Assembly (NCBI GenBank): GCA_025201805.1
Contig: MU619238.1
Location: 1 to 49,945, forward strand
Direction of reading: 5' to 3'
Source of the DNA: Parasitella parasitica
Lineage: Eukaryota > Mucoromycota > Mucoromycetes > Mucorales > Mucoraceae
DNA length: 49,945 nucleotides
How positions within the stretch are numbered: position 1 is the stretch's first letter; each line of letters opens with the position of its first letter. Shown piece by piece: positions 21,495 to 32,148 of the stretch. A program made the position numbers and the translations under genes. The notes below the pieces were generated by a model. It was given only the letters and a program-made list of their open reading frames with translations. It had not been told where the DNA came from and did no database searches.

Positions 21495-22803
21495 TTTTAC
21501 CATCAATATGTTCGGTCCCATATTTTTAATCCTTTTCTTATTTATAATTTATCCTTATCTCACAAATTTTTGTTCTGGCGAAGATTTCATCCATATCTGC
21601 TCCAGCATCTCATGTAAACTTTGTCAAAGGGACAACTTTGTTTTGGGATCACTGCTGTAGGCCATCCTCTTCAATCGTAATGTTAAAAAAGCTACGCTTA
21701 AAATATTATACCAAAAATATAAAATGAATCCACAGTTTTTGGCTTTTCTTGCTTATCGCAGCGAACTGAGGCCAACAAAGAAAGTTTCTTTTTCAATCAA
21801 AAACAAATCCTAGCTAGCCATTAATTGTCAGTACTTTCTTCAGACAGAAACAAGAGCCTGAAGTTACTACAGCACTACTTTCTGGAACAGAAATGGTAAG
21901 TCTGAGCCCTTATAGAGACTAAGAATGATAGCAATACATAATGCATCGATTGTAAAAGACCATTTGAGAGCTGTGAACTGCATTTTGAACTGAAGCAATA
22001 AAGCCACCTGTAATGAAAGTGTTAAATTTGCTACGAGAAGAACGCGCCTCATCTTATAAATATACAAAAGTTGAAATACGCTAACTTTCACAATTTTGAA
22101 ATATTTAGGTTGCCACCTAAAATCAAAAAAGATTATTAAACAGGTTGGTCGAGATTTCAGCTGAATCGATCGACATTTTTCGGTGTAAGGAAGAAATGGA
22201 GCAAGGGAGCTGGGAGCTTCTAAGTTAATTGAAAATGTATAACGTTGAGCTGTTAACGCTACTAAATATCACTTACTACCCTTGGATATCAAATTGTTAA
22301 GGAGATCCAGGCCATGGGCTGGACTGGCAAATATCGTATTCATACTTTTTGTTTGTCAAATTGTTTTTTTTATTGCTCCATGTAAATAGGTCCCGAAGAC
22401 ACTATCAAAAGGCAGGCGCAAATAAGAGGTTGTTTGAATAATTACTAATGAGTATTCATACTACTCACTGGAAAATCAACATTTTTTCGCTTAAGAAACA
22501 TTGATAATAAATGTGACAATAATTGGAAAGGCCACAACGACAGAGGCAAATGAGAGGACTATTACTACTACCAGATATGGCCTTTATGCAACAAAAATTG
22601 GAATGAGGAGCAGTAGTCAGATAATATTTTATAATGGACCCATTTGGAAAACCCAACTTTTAACTTAAGTATATACCATTGTCATGCTCTAATAAGACAC
22701 CGGATAAACGTTTACTCTTTCTCGCAAATGATAACAAAATTAAGTTTCCTATTTCTTTGATTTCAATCTTTTCAGCTTTTTCTCACATTTAAAACTACAC
22801 CTC
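21495..22803. other. intergenic, nothing recognised
   Basis: AT-rich. A palindrome centred on TTCAGCTGAA lies at about 22148-22174 (GTCGA...TCGAC ends). The last 60 bp (TTTCTTTGATTTCAATCTTTTC) are a pyrimidine-rich promoter for SNF4. No gene is seen. Confidence 0.5.
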
Positions 22804-24007
22804 ATGTCCTTTACATCATCTAGTGTACCACCAGCAGAAAGCTTTGATAGAGAATCCGTTGGTTCGAAGCCTTCTTTACCAGAGCAAGCTTGCGAAATAC
22901 AAACGTTGATGTGCTCATTCTTGAAAGAGCATACAGCATACGATGTCTTGCCTGTAAGCTATCGGTTGATTGTGTTTGATACTCGGCTCTTGGTGAAAAA
23001 AGCATTGAATGCACTTGTGCAAAACGGTAAAATCCTGCCATGGTACAAAAAAAAAAAAGAAAACCAACCTTGTTTTTTTGTTGTAGGTATTGTGTCTGCC
23101 CCTTTGTGGTCGAGCGAAACACAGAGATTTGCTGGCATGTTAACCGTAGCCGACTTTATCAACTTGATACAATATTATTATACCCATTCTTCGGTCGAGG
23201 ATGCGTTTCGTGAGATAGAAAGCTTTGAGCTGGCCCATTTACGTAATGTAGAGAAATTGGTTGGGGCACCAGCACCACAGCTAGTGTCTATGGATCCTAT
23301 GGCAACATTGTATGACGCGTGTCGTAAGCTAGCTGAAAGCAGGGTACATCGAGTGCCTTTATTAGATAAAGAGCCAGAAACTGGAACAGAGATGATTGTG
23401 AGTGTGATTACACAATACCGTATATTGAAGTTTATCGCCTCTAATGTGAGTATCATGATTTCGCACTTTTTGTCTGCCCTCATCTGATGCATTCTTGGAC
23501 AAGTTTAAACACACAAAAGCATTGAAACAACCATTATCAGAGCTAAAGATTGGGACTTACGAAAATGTCGCAACAGCATACATGTCAACACCTGTAATTC
23601 AAGTCATCAATATGTTTGTGGAGCAAAATATAAGCGCTGTACCCATTATAGATGCAAATGGCGTTGTGATCAATGTATACGAGACAATTGATGTGATGGT
23701 AAGATTTTTAGTCAAGTTATATTTCAAGGATTATTGAAACAAGAAGTTATTTTTGCAGAGCATTGCAAGATCAGGGAGATATAAAGAATTAGACATTCCT
23801 GTTGGAGAAGCAATGGAAGCGAGACCTAAAGACTATCCTGGAGTGCATACATGCACACTAAGTGACACATTGTATTCCATCTTTAGGACTATCAGAAAGC
23901 AAAGAGTGTATAGATTGATTATTGTGGATAGAGAAAACAAATTGATTGGAATAGTTAGTTTATCGAATATTTTGGGGTATCTTGTAGGTCATACTGCAAG
24001 GCGCTGA
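22804..24007 (+). CDS. SNF4: AMPK/SNF1 gamma regulatory subunit (Snf4-like)
   Basis: The nucleotide-sensing subunit of the SNF1/AMPK complex, controlling glucose derepression and energy balance. Four exons, 22804-23026, 23087-23445, 23504-23698 and 23759-24007, give 341 aa (yeast Snf4 322). Four CBS motifs are visible in order: TAYDVLPVSYRLIVFD, APQLVSMDPMATLYDACRKL with RVHRVPLLD, VATAYMSTPVIQVINMFVEQ with ISAVPIIDANG, and HTCTLSDTLYSIFRTIRKQR with RLIIVDRENKLIGIVSLSNI. The 40-residue N-terminal Ser-rich tail is probably disordered. Intron 1 (23027-23086) is exactly 60 nt and has no in-frame stop, so its retention would insert 20 residues (KILPWYKKKKENQPCFFVV...) without breaking the frame. 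Splice sites G|GTAAAA and TTGTAG|GT support removal. Confidence 0.95.
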
Positions 24008-24296
24008 TTATAGTATCTACTCCAAATAATAAAAATCTGTGTACATAACATTAATTTTGGTAATCATTATTGTAGCTGTCATTTTGCTACATACAACACT
24101 GTCGCGAGCAGTGAAATGTTGGTGATATTGAGACGCTTTGTGTTACAGTTACACACGAGTCAGTAAGAGAAGCATTATATTGCCATACAGCCAATGGTAA
24201 GGTATGACTCAGTATGATTGACAAATAATGAATAAAAGATGTTTATGCATAGATAGTGCTAATATTATAGAGAAAGAGAGAAGTATATACAGCTAT

Positions 24297-25446
24297 TTAT
24301 CCGGGAGGGAGCAAGGAGGCATCGACAACATCAGAATCTTCGTATGAATGCTCAGTTTGGGGTTCATAATGATCATGGACAGGAGATCTAGGCATTGCCA
24401 TAATACCTTGAAAAAAAAAATCGAGCAGGCAAAGAATCAATATCCAAAATAAACACTAATAATGATTAAACTTACCTGTTCTTGAGGCTTCAAGAATACC
24501 AAAAGGCTTACAGAGCTTCATGAATGAAGATAATCTGCTGGATTTGGCACATAACTCGATGATTACAGAGTCTGAAGAAACATCAACAACCTTGCCATCA
24601 AAGAGACGAGTAAGCTCTGTCAAGGCACGCAAATGAGAGAAGGTCTCGCGAAGGGTATCTGAAGAAGAAATGGCGGATTGCTGTACAACAATATTAATTT
24701 ATGTCAGATCTTGTGATAATTAAGTTTCTCCCTTACGTTCTTGAAACGAGTTACATTCTCATCTTCATATTCAACCTCGTCATCCAACTTGGCAGTGGGC
24801 AACTGTTCATGCAAGTGTTCAGGACCAAGAATCGAGACCTTGATCAGTAAAAGTTCACGCTCAACCAATTTTGTCTTTGAGTAGTCCAATACAGCCCAGA
24901 CAGGAACCTATTCAACACACCTTTGTTAATGATATCCCTCGACGCACAAAAATCTGCTGATAATACCAAATCTTCCAATTGACGTCTAGCTTGTTCAATT
25001 TGAACATTTCTTCCATTAAAGACAATCGTCATACGGCTAAGATCCTCGACTTCTGTATTAGCTACAACAAGAGACTCAATATTAAAACCACGAGCAGCCA
25101 AAATACCAGACACACGACTGAGCACACCAGGCTCATTTTGAACCAAACAATTCAATACATGACGAGTTTCAGGCTGGAGACTAGGAGCTGGTGTGTTGTA
25201 GAGAATGTTGGTAACTGCATCTTCTACAGTAGGCTGAGGCACAACGGGTACAGGGGCAAAACGGCGCTGACGGATGTGCTTCTTGAAAGAGATGGCAGAG
25301 GTAGCAGAGCTGCTTTGAGAGGCTAAAAACCTGGCATTGTTGATGACAGGAGAACGAGTGTTGTGAACCTACAGTACGTTAGACCAAGAAAAGCTTATAT
25401 GCACAAAAATACAACTTACAGCACGAGTTGCAATTGATCTGAACAT
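24297..25446 (-). CDS. ILV6: acetolactate synthase regulatory (small) subunit, mitochondrial
   Basis: Regulatory partner of the Ilv2 catalytic subunit in branched-chain amino acid synthesis, conferring valine feedback in fungal mitochondria. Five exons on the minus strand, 25420-25446, 24967-25368, 24737-24907, 24476-24680 and 24297-24406, give 304 aa (yeast 309). The N terminus (MFRSIATRAVHNTRSPVINN) is Arg/Ser-rich without acids, a mitochondrial presequence. The ACT domain is NEPGVLSRVSGILAARGFNI with RMTIVF and RRQLEDLVPVWAVLD. The C-terminal ALS_ssu domain includes ELTRLFDGKVVDVSSDSVII and FGILEASRTGIMAMPR. The acidic tail ends ASLLPPG. It is convergent with SNF4 about 290 bp away. A TATA box lies upstream at 25503-25513. 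Confidence 0.95.
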
Positions 25447-25502
25447 GTCGATATGAAATGAGAGAAGAAAAGAAAAAAAAAGAAAGAAATGTGGAGACGT
25501 TT

Positions 25503-25513
25503 CTATTTATACC
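25503..25513 (-). promoter_or_regulatory. TATA box of ILV6
   Basis: GGTATAAATAG on the minus strand, about 57 bp before the ATG at 25446, followed by a purine/pyrimidine-biased leader (TTTCTTTCTTTTTTTTTC on the coding strand). Confidence 0.6.
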
Positions 25514-26012
25514 AAATGAATGGTAACCCCAGATTTCAGCAATTCAGGGAATTTCCATGTAGTCTCATTACTGTTGATAGCCTGTGACGACAAGTTGAAT
25601 CATTTGCAACAAAGAGAGCTTATTGGTACATCTAATAATGTAAATCTTAACTTCAAACATTCACCTGCTTTTGTTTGAGCAAATGCATAAGAGAGAACCG
25701 CGAAAAACCAGCAATATAGCTGTCATACTCTCAACATCTGCAATAACTAATTCAATTTTTACTACACGCTTTGATATATTCTCTCGTTTGTTTTCTTTTG
25801 GTATCTTTATTTGATGCGCTAGTTACACCAACAAGATGAACTTTAAAAAGCCACTTGGACAAGAAAAGCAGGCTGCTTGAAGCTGCATGATTTAAGGGGT
25901 GAAAATCAGTTACGAAGGTACGACAAAGCTTTTCACAGAGACATTGAGACCATCCAAATGCCTACAACAATCCGTAAATAATGTATCTATACTTTATATT
26001 TGATACGCTTTC
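25514..26012. other. intergenic between ILV6 start and the helicase stop
   Basis: No gene or repeat is recognised. It contains the ILV6 upstream region and the 3' region of the minus-strand helicase gene. Confidence 0.5.
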
Positions 26013-27656
26013 TTACTTTCGAATCTTTGCGTCCAAAGAGGGTTCAGCAACGATCTTGCTCTTCTTCTTACTATCAACGAGAGCATTGGCCAACTGCTCT
26101 TTAGCTTCTTTCTGTGATTTTCTTTGATCAATCATATGTTGTAAATTCTTGTAATGGTGGATAACAACAAACTTGTCCTCTGCAGTGATATAAAAAAGAA
26201 TCAATGATGGCTTGTATATAAATTACACCGAAAAAAATGAATTAAAAACAAACAAACCGTATTTATCCACAATATCTTGTTCCTTTCCAGAGGATTTCTT
26301 AACGACTTTTTTCTTTGCATTAACCTGCTCATCCAAATCATCTTGACCAGTCATCATGCCGTCAAGCAAACGCTCGAAATTCTTTTTGAAATCAATAATG
26401 AGGCAATCTTGTTTATCTTCGTGCAAACGAGATCCTCGGCCAAGCATTTGTTGAAATAAGGGCTCTGAATTGGTTTTACGAGTCAGCAAAATGCAATCTA
26501 CCTGAGGAAGATCGGTTCCTTCAGTCAAAATTGCTACATAACAATAGTTGGTATTAATCATTATGAAAAATCTGTCAGGTACTCACTGCAGTTTACTAAA
26601 ACAGGCACTTTTCCTTCCTTGAAGTCATCGAGGATCTTTGTTCTAGTCTTGGGATCTGTTTTGCTTGTAATGAACTTGGCATCAACGCCTTTAGAAATGA
26701 AATCGTCGCATAAATCTTCAGTTTTTTGAATATTTCGGGCAAAAACCAGAGTAGAAGTTCTTTGCTTCTTGGCAGCAAACTGCTGCCAAGAAGCTATGAC
26801 AACTTCATGATATATATCTTCGTCGAGAAAATCATCTGTATCGACTGTTGTTACCCTCAAATCACTTAAATATCCAATACTGATCATTTCCATCAAGCCT
26901 AAATGGAATGATACGGGTCCAAAAACAGGGTCGAGAGATTTTTTATCAGCTCGTTTGGGAGTAGCAGTACAACCCCATAAGAGAGTCTTGGAGCCTTTCT
27001 CCAGAACACCAAAATACTCAAATATACGCATATAAGTTTTTGCTACACCACGATGCGCTTCATCAACAATCACAGCTTTAAACAGCTTCGGATCAAACTT
27101 ATTCATACGGTATTTCGACTTGTCTTTCTTGTCTTTGGAATTCAAGCTTTGGACAGAGCCGATAACCACATCCGTAGTCAAAGGATCTGCAAGGTTTTTT
27201 TCCTGTTCGATGTTGACTACCTATACCAACGAGAGCATGTCAATATAGTATCTATATAATTGCCGATGTATTGGTACCAATTTGGGATTATATTTCGAAA
27301 TCTGGGCTTTCGCTTGATTCAGGAGCTCAATTCGATGACCTAACACAAGAACTTTGGTTGCCTTAGGATTAGGGGATGGTATAAGTGGTATCAAGTTGGA
27401 CATAACGACCTATTTCTTTCATTAACATGCCTATTTATCTGTGAGCTGCATAGTTTTTAAACTTACAGTCTTTCCGCTTCCTACATGTAGGTAATGTCGT
27501 TATCAGTATCCCAATTTTTTATTGTGCTTAATTGTCAAAATCAAGTTACAAACCTGTTGGAAGAGAAATAAGATGCTGGTATTGGCCTTTCTTGATGCTG
27601 GCCAGTGTATCTTTGATGCATCTGTCTTGGTAATCTCTTAGTTTTTCGGTATTCAT
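26013..27656 (-). CDS. SF2 DEAH helicase, Irc3-like (mitochondrial branch-migration helicase family)
   Basis: Six exons on the minus strand: 27554-27656, 27467-27480, 27278-27409, 26587-27220, 26258-26533 and 26013-26179. They close in frame at 441 aa. Motifs in order: Q-like LRDYQDRCI, Walker A GSGKT (residues 35-39), VDEAHRG (motif II), GCTATPKRAD (III), VLVNC and LTEGTDLPQVDCILL (V), QMLGRGSRLHEDKQDCLIIDF (VI). The VNC-LTEGTD and GRGSR pattern fits Irc3 and related type III restriction-like helicases. Exon 2 is a 14-nt microexon supplying nearly all of the P-loop. No clear presequence is seen at the chosen start (MNTEKLRDYQ), so mitochondrial import is unproven. The protein is shorter than yeast Irc3 (689 aa) and ends soon after motif VI in a Lys-rich tail; a further 3' exon cannot be excluded. 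Confidence 0.88.
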
Positions 27657-27782
27657 ATTACTGGGGGGCGAAGGTATAGTATATTGAAAAGAAAAGAATA
27701 CAAGCGTTTGGTTGTGCTACAAACTGTATGTGACCGATGTTGCTTTAACGGGGAGGTTTCCAATTACACTGCCTTCACCCCC

Positions 27783-27966
27783 AATTTTCGCTTTTCAACG
27801 AACTGATTTCGTTTTGGTCTTTGACCAATTGTCGTTTTTATAAAGCCCAATCTTCGTTTTTTTTATTGGCCAAAATTCGTTTTGGTAAGAGCACATTTTT
27901 CGCTTTCGTCGCTCCCAAAGTTCGCTTTTAAATCACTCAATTTTCGTGTTTTTTTTAACTTTTGCG
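27783..27966 (+). repeat. 22-23-bp phased TTCG(C/T)TTT imperfect tandem repeat
   Basis: TTCG-type cores start at about 27787, 27808, 27831 (GTCG), 27853, 27876, 27899, 27921 and 27943, with a ninth (TGCG) at 27962. Spacings are 21, 23, 22, 23, 23, 22, 22 and 19 bp. Each is followed by TTT/CTTT and preceded by an A/T-rich or CAAT context. The array ends 12 bp before the ATG of the decayed transposase frame. It could be the terminal/subterminal repeat of that transposon, with multiple transposase-binding sites in helical phase. Confidence 0.8.
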
Positions 27967-27977
27967 TTTACATTTCA

Positions 27978-28858
27978 ATGAATAACAACTTTTATTACGA
28001 AGACGGACAGGGCAAGTTTTTGGACGAGCAAGGAAACGACGCTGTCGACTGGGAGGAGGAGGTTGATCCTTATAATCTTGGTACTTTGTTGACTTTGTCA
28101 CAATATCGAGCTTTTCAGAGTCGCTTTCCGACAGAGGATATAGAAGAGCTCGATGTACAGATGGAAGAGTTATCCAAAGAACTATCGCAGGGTGAAACTA
28201 GTGGCAAAAAGTACAATGTGTATTCTGATAACCAGAAGTCAGTGTTTTATTATTTTAACAGAATCAAGCTTTGGAAGGCTGCCCCTTCGGGACGTAAAGC
28301 GAACATCGAGCCACGAACAGCACAGATCTGGGCCAAGAGACTCAGAGAAGATCCCAGCTGGAACATCTATGAGAAGCAGACGAACAAGGTTAACCGAAAG
28401 CCTTCTTAACTTCAGCAGGATCATAAACAGCATCTTCTGGAGTTTTTCGATAACTACCCTCAAGCAACGAGGCATGATGCTGTGGAAAGTCTCACTGAAG
28501 CATTTGAGGGCTTTAGTCTGAAGGAAACAGCAGTCGGCAATTTCATCCTTTATGAGTGCAATTTGACTATGAAGCGAGTAACTTTACAACCTGTGTCGTG
28601 AAATAGCCCTGAGAACCTTGAAGCACGCTACAGGTGGACGCATGAATGGGTTATTAATTCGGATATGAATTACGTCGAGAACTGTGTTTTTTTGGATGAA
28701 GCTGGTTTCAATATCAACATGAGAAGCCCTTTCGCTTGTCCAATGAGAGGCACACCTCTTTGTTCATCCAATGGATATATTCTGTTCAACACTGCAGAAC
28801 TTCGAATATATATAATAATTCAAAGGCTTGAATTCTATACTTTGTTTCAAAGTTGAGA
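27978..28858 (+). pseudogene. decayed DDE (Tc1/mariner/IS630-like) transposase, 3'-truncated
   Basis: One reading frame from ATG 27978 runs through two nonsense codons, TAA at 28407-28409 and TGA at 28599-28601. The first 145 residues are an acidic N-terminal region (VDWEEEVDPYNLGTLLTLSQ) and an HTH-like part (RTAQIWAKRLREDPSWNIYE). After the stops come QHLLEFFDNYPQATRHDAVE and ESLTEAFEGFSLKETAVGNF. Then ENCVFLDEAGFNINMRSP is the first catalytic Asp block of DDE_3/IS630-type enzymes. Similarity stops around 28790; the second Asp and final Glu/Asp regions are absent. Both stops are one C-to-T step from sense (CAA, CGA). Inactive element. Confidence 0.8.
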
Positions 28859-30192
28859 CACAGTACTTTCACTTCTATAACGGGAGGGAATGAACGCTGC
28901 ATGAATTGAACATTCAGTTCCTGAAATATGATTAGATAAGAAGCGTCGCAACTTTAATTTTATCCTCTTTATCACCTTTGTTTGTTGTAAGTGTTCCTTA
29001 TCTCAAAGAGGTAGCTAATCTCCATTAAAATTTTATCAAAAGTTGTACATAAATATTATATGTAGAAATTTGGATGATGTTATTGTATGAGAGAATTTTA
29101 TTTTTTCATACAGTAACATACTCTAATTATACGTTATACCTAACTTTTTGTTATGTATGATTTATAAACAGATTGAGTTTGCAGCAACTTGAAGACACGA
29201 ATATGATTATTAAATCATTGAGTGAATTTATATTCATTGATTTTTTACTATTTTATATTATCTATACCCTCAAATACCACAAAGACAAAACGCATATATT
29301 TCACAAATGTTCAAAGCTAGCGATAATTGTGTCGTGCACGAGTTCAGTAATAAGAATGGAGAAATATCGGTACCTTCAGTCGATAAGTTGTATCCAAAAG
29401 AATTGGGGACTAGAGTTGATATGCTTCTCACAATAAAAAATTTGGAGTTTCTTTGTGAAGAAGTACACCTCATAAGCAGATAGGCCATCCATCGACCATG
29501 ATAGTGTTTTTCAATAAAAAGTAAACTGAAAATTAATGACAGCTACACATTTAAGTAAGATGAAGTTTCGATGAAAAAGTAGAAAAAGCAGAAATACATA
29601 TGCATATAGTGTCTTACGTATTTCACGCTGGTTAAGCGCTCGAATAAAAATGTAGTCATCGTTGGTTTTAATGCATGTTGTGCGAGTTATCTTTGTCGCA
29701 CACAGTGTTAAAAAACACAAGTTAAGAGAGTAAGATTTGACATACATATCTTTATAGAAGCCTTGTTTGATACATATGTAATTAAGGATGAGCTCAAATC
29801 TTGAGAAGCTTTAGTGCTAAATACAAAAGACTTGAACGTATAGATTGTCTATATATATGCACACACATATGTATGAGCACTAACATATTACATAGAAATT
29901 TGGATGAATGACCCATATTTTTACTATGATGTGAGAGAGGCTTTTTCCACTCAAACGTGAGTATAAAATCTCACAAGGTGATGAAAGTATACAAATAATA
30001 AAGTGTGCAGCTTTGCCACTCTAGATAATCTTTAGTGAAATTATGAACTTAAGATTCTTTTTCATATGCACTAACAATGTGAACAAGCTTTGATTTTATT
30101 ATGTAAAAATTCATATAAGGGTCAACATCATGAATGTGAAAGTTATAGACTGTGATAGGAGTATGAGTGATTTCTCTGCATTATTACAATAT
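28859..30192. other. 1.3-kb AT-rich region, nothing firm
   Basis: No gene is seen. A short direct repeat (ATAGAAATTTGGATGA-like) occurs near 29058-29075 and 29893-29910, each followed by a TGAGAGA word, suggesting old repeat fragments. Open frames here are Ile/Phe/Tyr-rich and not protein-like. Confidence 0.45.
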
Positions 30193-31893
30193 TCAAGATG
30201 TTGTATCGTTCTTCTTTTTTTGTTTTTTGTGAGGGGAAACATGGGGACTTGGTTCATCGACAACCTCCTCTAAAACGTCTTGTGTAAGATCAATATTATC
30301 CAGTAGCTTGTCAAGAATATGTTGTGTGTCTTCAACTAAATATGAAATTCCATACATGTTTTTTACAAAAGATGGCATTACTTGCGGGTTTATAGATGAT
30401 GGGCCGAGACTAGAAAAACTGTAATCATTCACGAAGACATAGCTATGGTCGCAAGGTTTGCAAATACTGTAAACGAAGACTCGTCCATTGTAAAATTGTA
30501 ATCCGTATAGCTTTAATTTTCTGATAAGCGTTTTTGATGGCACCTCCATATGTGAAACAATATTTTTGAACATGGCCTTCAGATTCTTACAAATTTTGTT
30601 TCTATCTTCCAGATAGTGCGTGTTGTTCACTTTTTCAAATGGTCCCGATATTTCTATTATCATCATCTCTAAATTGTATTTTTTGTCCTTCACAATTACA
30701 TCGATCTTTGGTCCAGCGTATCGTCTCTCATCATCAAAGAGATGTCTGTTGATTTCAGCGGCTTTAGACTTGAGGTTGGTCTCACCAAAGAGAAGTGCAG
30801 TGCGTGAATTGATATGTAATAAATTTTTTAAAACAGGTGACAGAACAAAGTAAAGAAATGTATCTTCGTTGGCGTAATCATCCTCTTGTAAGTTGCAATA
30901 ATGCAACTTGATCACCTTTAATACCCACATTTTGATATGCTCATCTTTGCCCCCACTAACAAGTTGTTTTTCCTTCTTCTCTTTCTTTATAGCTTTTTTT
31001 CGATTAGTTGCAAAGTGTACAGAATTTAAAACTAATTTGCAGATATTTCCAGCTTCAGTGTTGCCTTTACAGACGTTTGTGAACTTTGATTTGAAAAACT
31101 TGTAATTTGGTTTTCCGAAAACGTCGTATAACTGGTTTTTTTGGGTATTTACTGCAAAGTCGATGATGCCAAAATACAGCATGCTGTTGATGGAGTAAAT
31201 ACAATGTTACCTCTTAGATGTTATAATACACTTACTTTTGCTTTCCTAATTCTTTTACGTACTTCATTTTGCTTTTAATCTCTTTTAACTTGTTTTCATA
31301 TACAATATTTGCAATGCTTGGATTGTCATCACTGAGAAACGGGTTTTCCCCTGAAGAACTTCCAGACTAAAGAAACAAACGTTGGTAAGTTTAACTTTTT
31401 AAAAACGTTTTAAATAATGCGTTACCGTCATAGAAAAAGAAACCTCTTGCGAAAATTCACCCAAGCTTTCTGCAATGCTCCTCTTATTTTTGTTGCTGTT
31501 AATAATCTGACGTAAAGTGGTTAGCATAAGTTTTATCAGTGCTCTTCAAAGTTATCTTACTGAATTTCTCAACAACAATAATTCGTTCCAATCGACCTTA
31601 AATAGATCCAGAGTTATCTATAGGACGCCAGTCTCTATTAGTTCAAGTGTTTCTATCGTGAGATATTCGAGATCGCTTACTTGAACCTCTTCATTTCTTG
31701 CTTTAAAGTCTTTTGCTAACTGGTACCAATTTTTTTTCAGAGTTTCCCAATCTTCATCGTCGTTGAGATCCATAGTTGCGCTGTGTCTTGCCACATCAAT
31801 TCTGTGGGAGCTTACAAATTCAAAAAACGAGAAGTTATCTCTGTTAGCACTGTAGAACTTTATAATGTCCATTTTATGAGAATAAAGTGTCAA
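30193..31893 (-). CDS. 490-aa protein of unknown function, possible PD-(D/E)XK-like core
   Basis: Five exons on the minus strand, 31681-31893, 31561-31617, 31426-31506, 31236-31366 and 30193-31183, close in frame at 490 aa. The first ATG gives MTLYSHKMDIIKFYS; a second Met (residue 8) is an alternative start. The N-terminal 115 residues are acidic or mixed (DLNDDEDWETLKKNWYQLAK). Residues about 118-160 are Ser/Lys-rich, with SGSSSGENPFLSDDNP. The large exon holds a Lys-rich stretch (RKKAIKKEKKEK) and then the core: ERRYAGPKIDVIVKDKK with D322, then LEMMIIEISGPFEKVNNTHY with E338, then EDRNKICKNLKAMFKNI. The D-x(n)-E-x-S/K strand pattern followed by an H...DRxK helix recalls restriction-endonuclease-like folds, but the usual Lys is Ser here. 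The tail is basic (PHKKQKKKN), possibly nuclear. I do not recognise a named family; nuclease function is only a hypothesis. Confidence 0.7.
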
Positions 31894-32148
31894 TAACTAC
31901 GTTGAAGTTTAGATCTATGGGCAACATTATAAATGCAACTCATTTGATTGGATAGTGAGGCTGGTGACGTACACTTTTTATATTTGATTGCGAAATGATT
32001 TTTTCCAACTGACCATTCTTTACAACAGAATTATTTATTCCTATTCCGTTTAGTGCAACGAAGTTTAGGTATTTCTTTTCAACTGCTTCTACAATCACCA
32101 AATTTAACTTTTGTTACAGATGGGTTATTAACAATAGAATTGGATGAG
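31894..32148. other. upstream region of the 490-aa gene
   Basis: AT-rich with no gene; it holds the promoter side of the minus-strand gene and leads into the repeat that surrounds the sequence gap. Confidence 0.4.
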
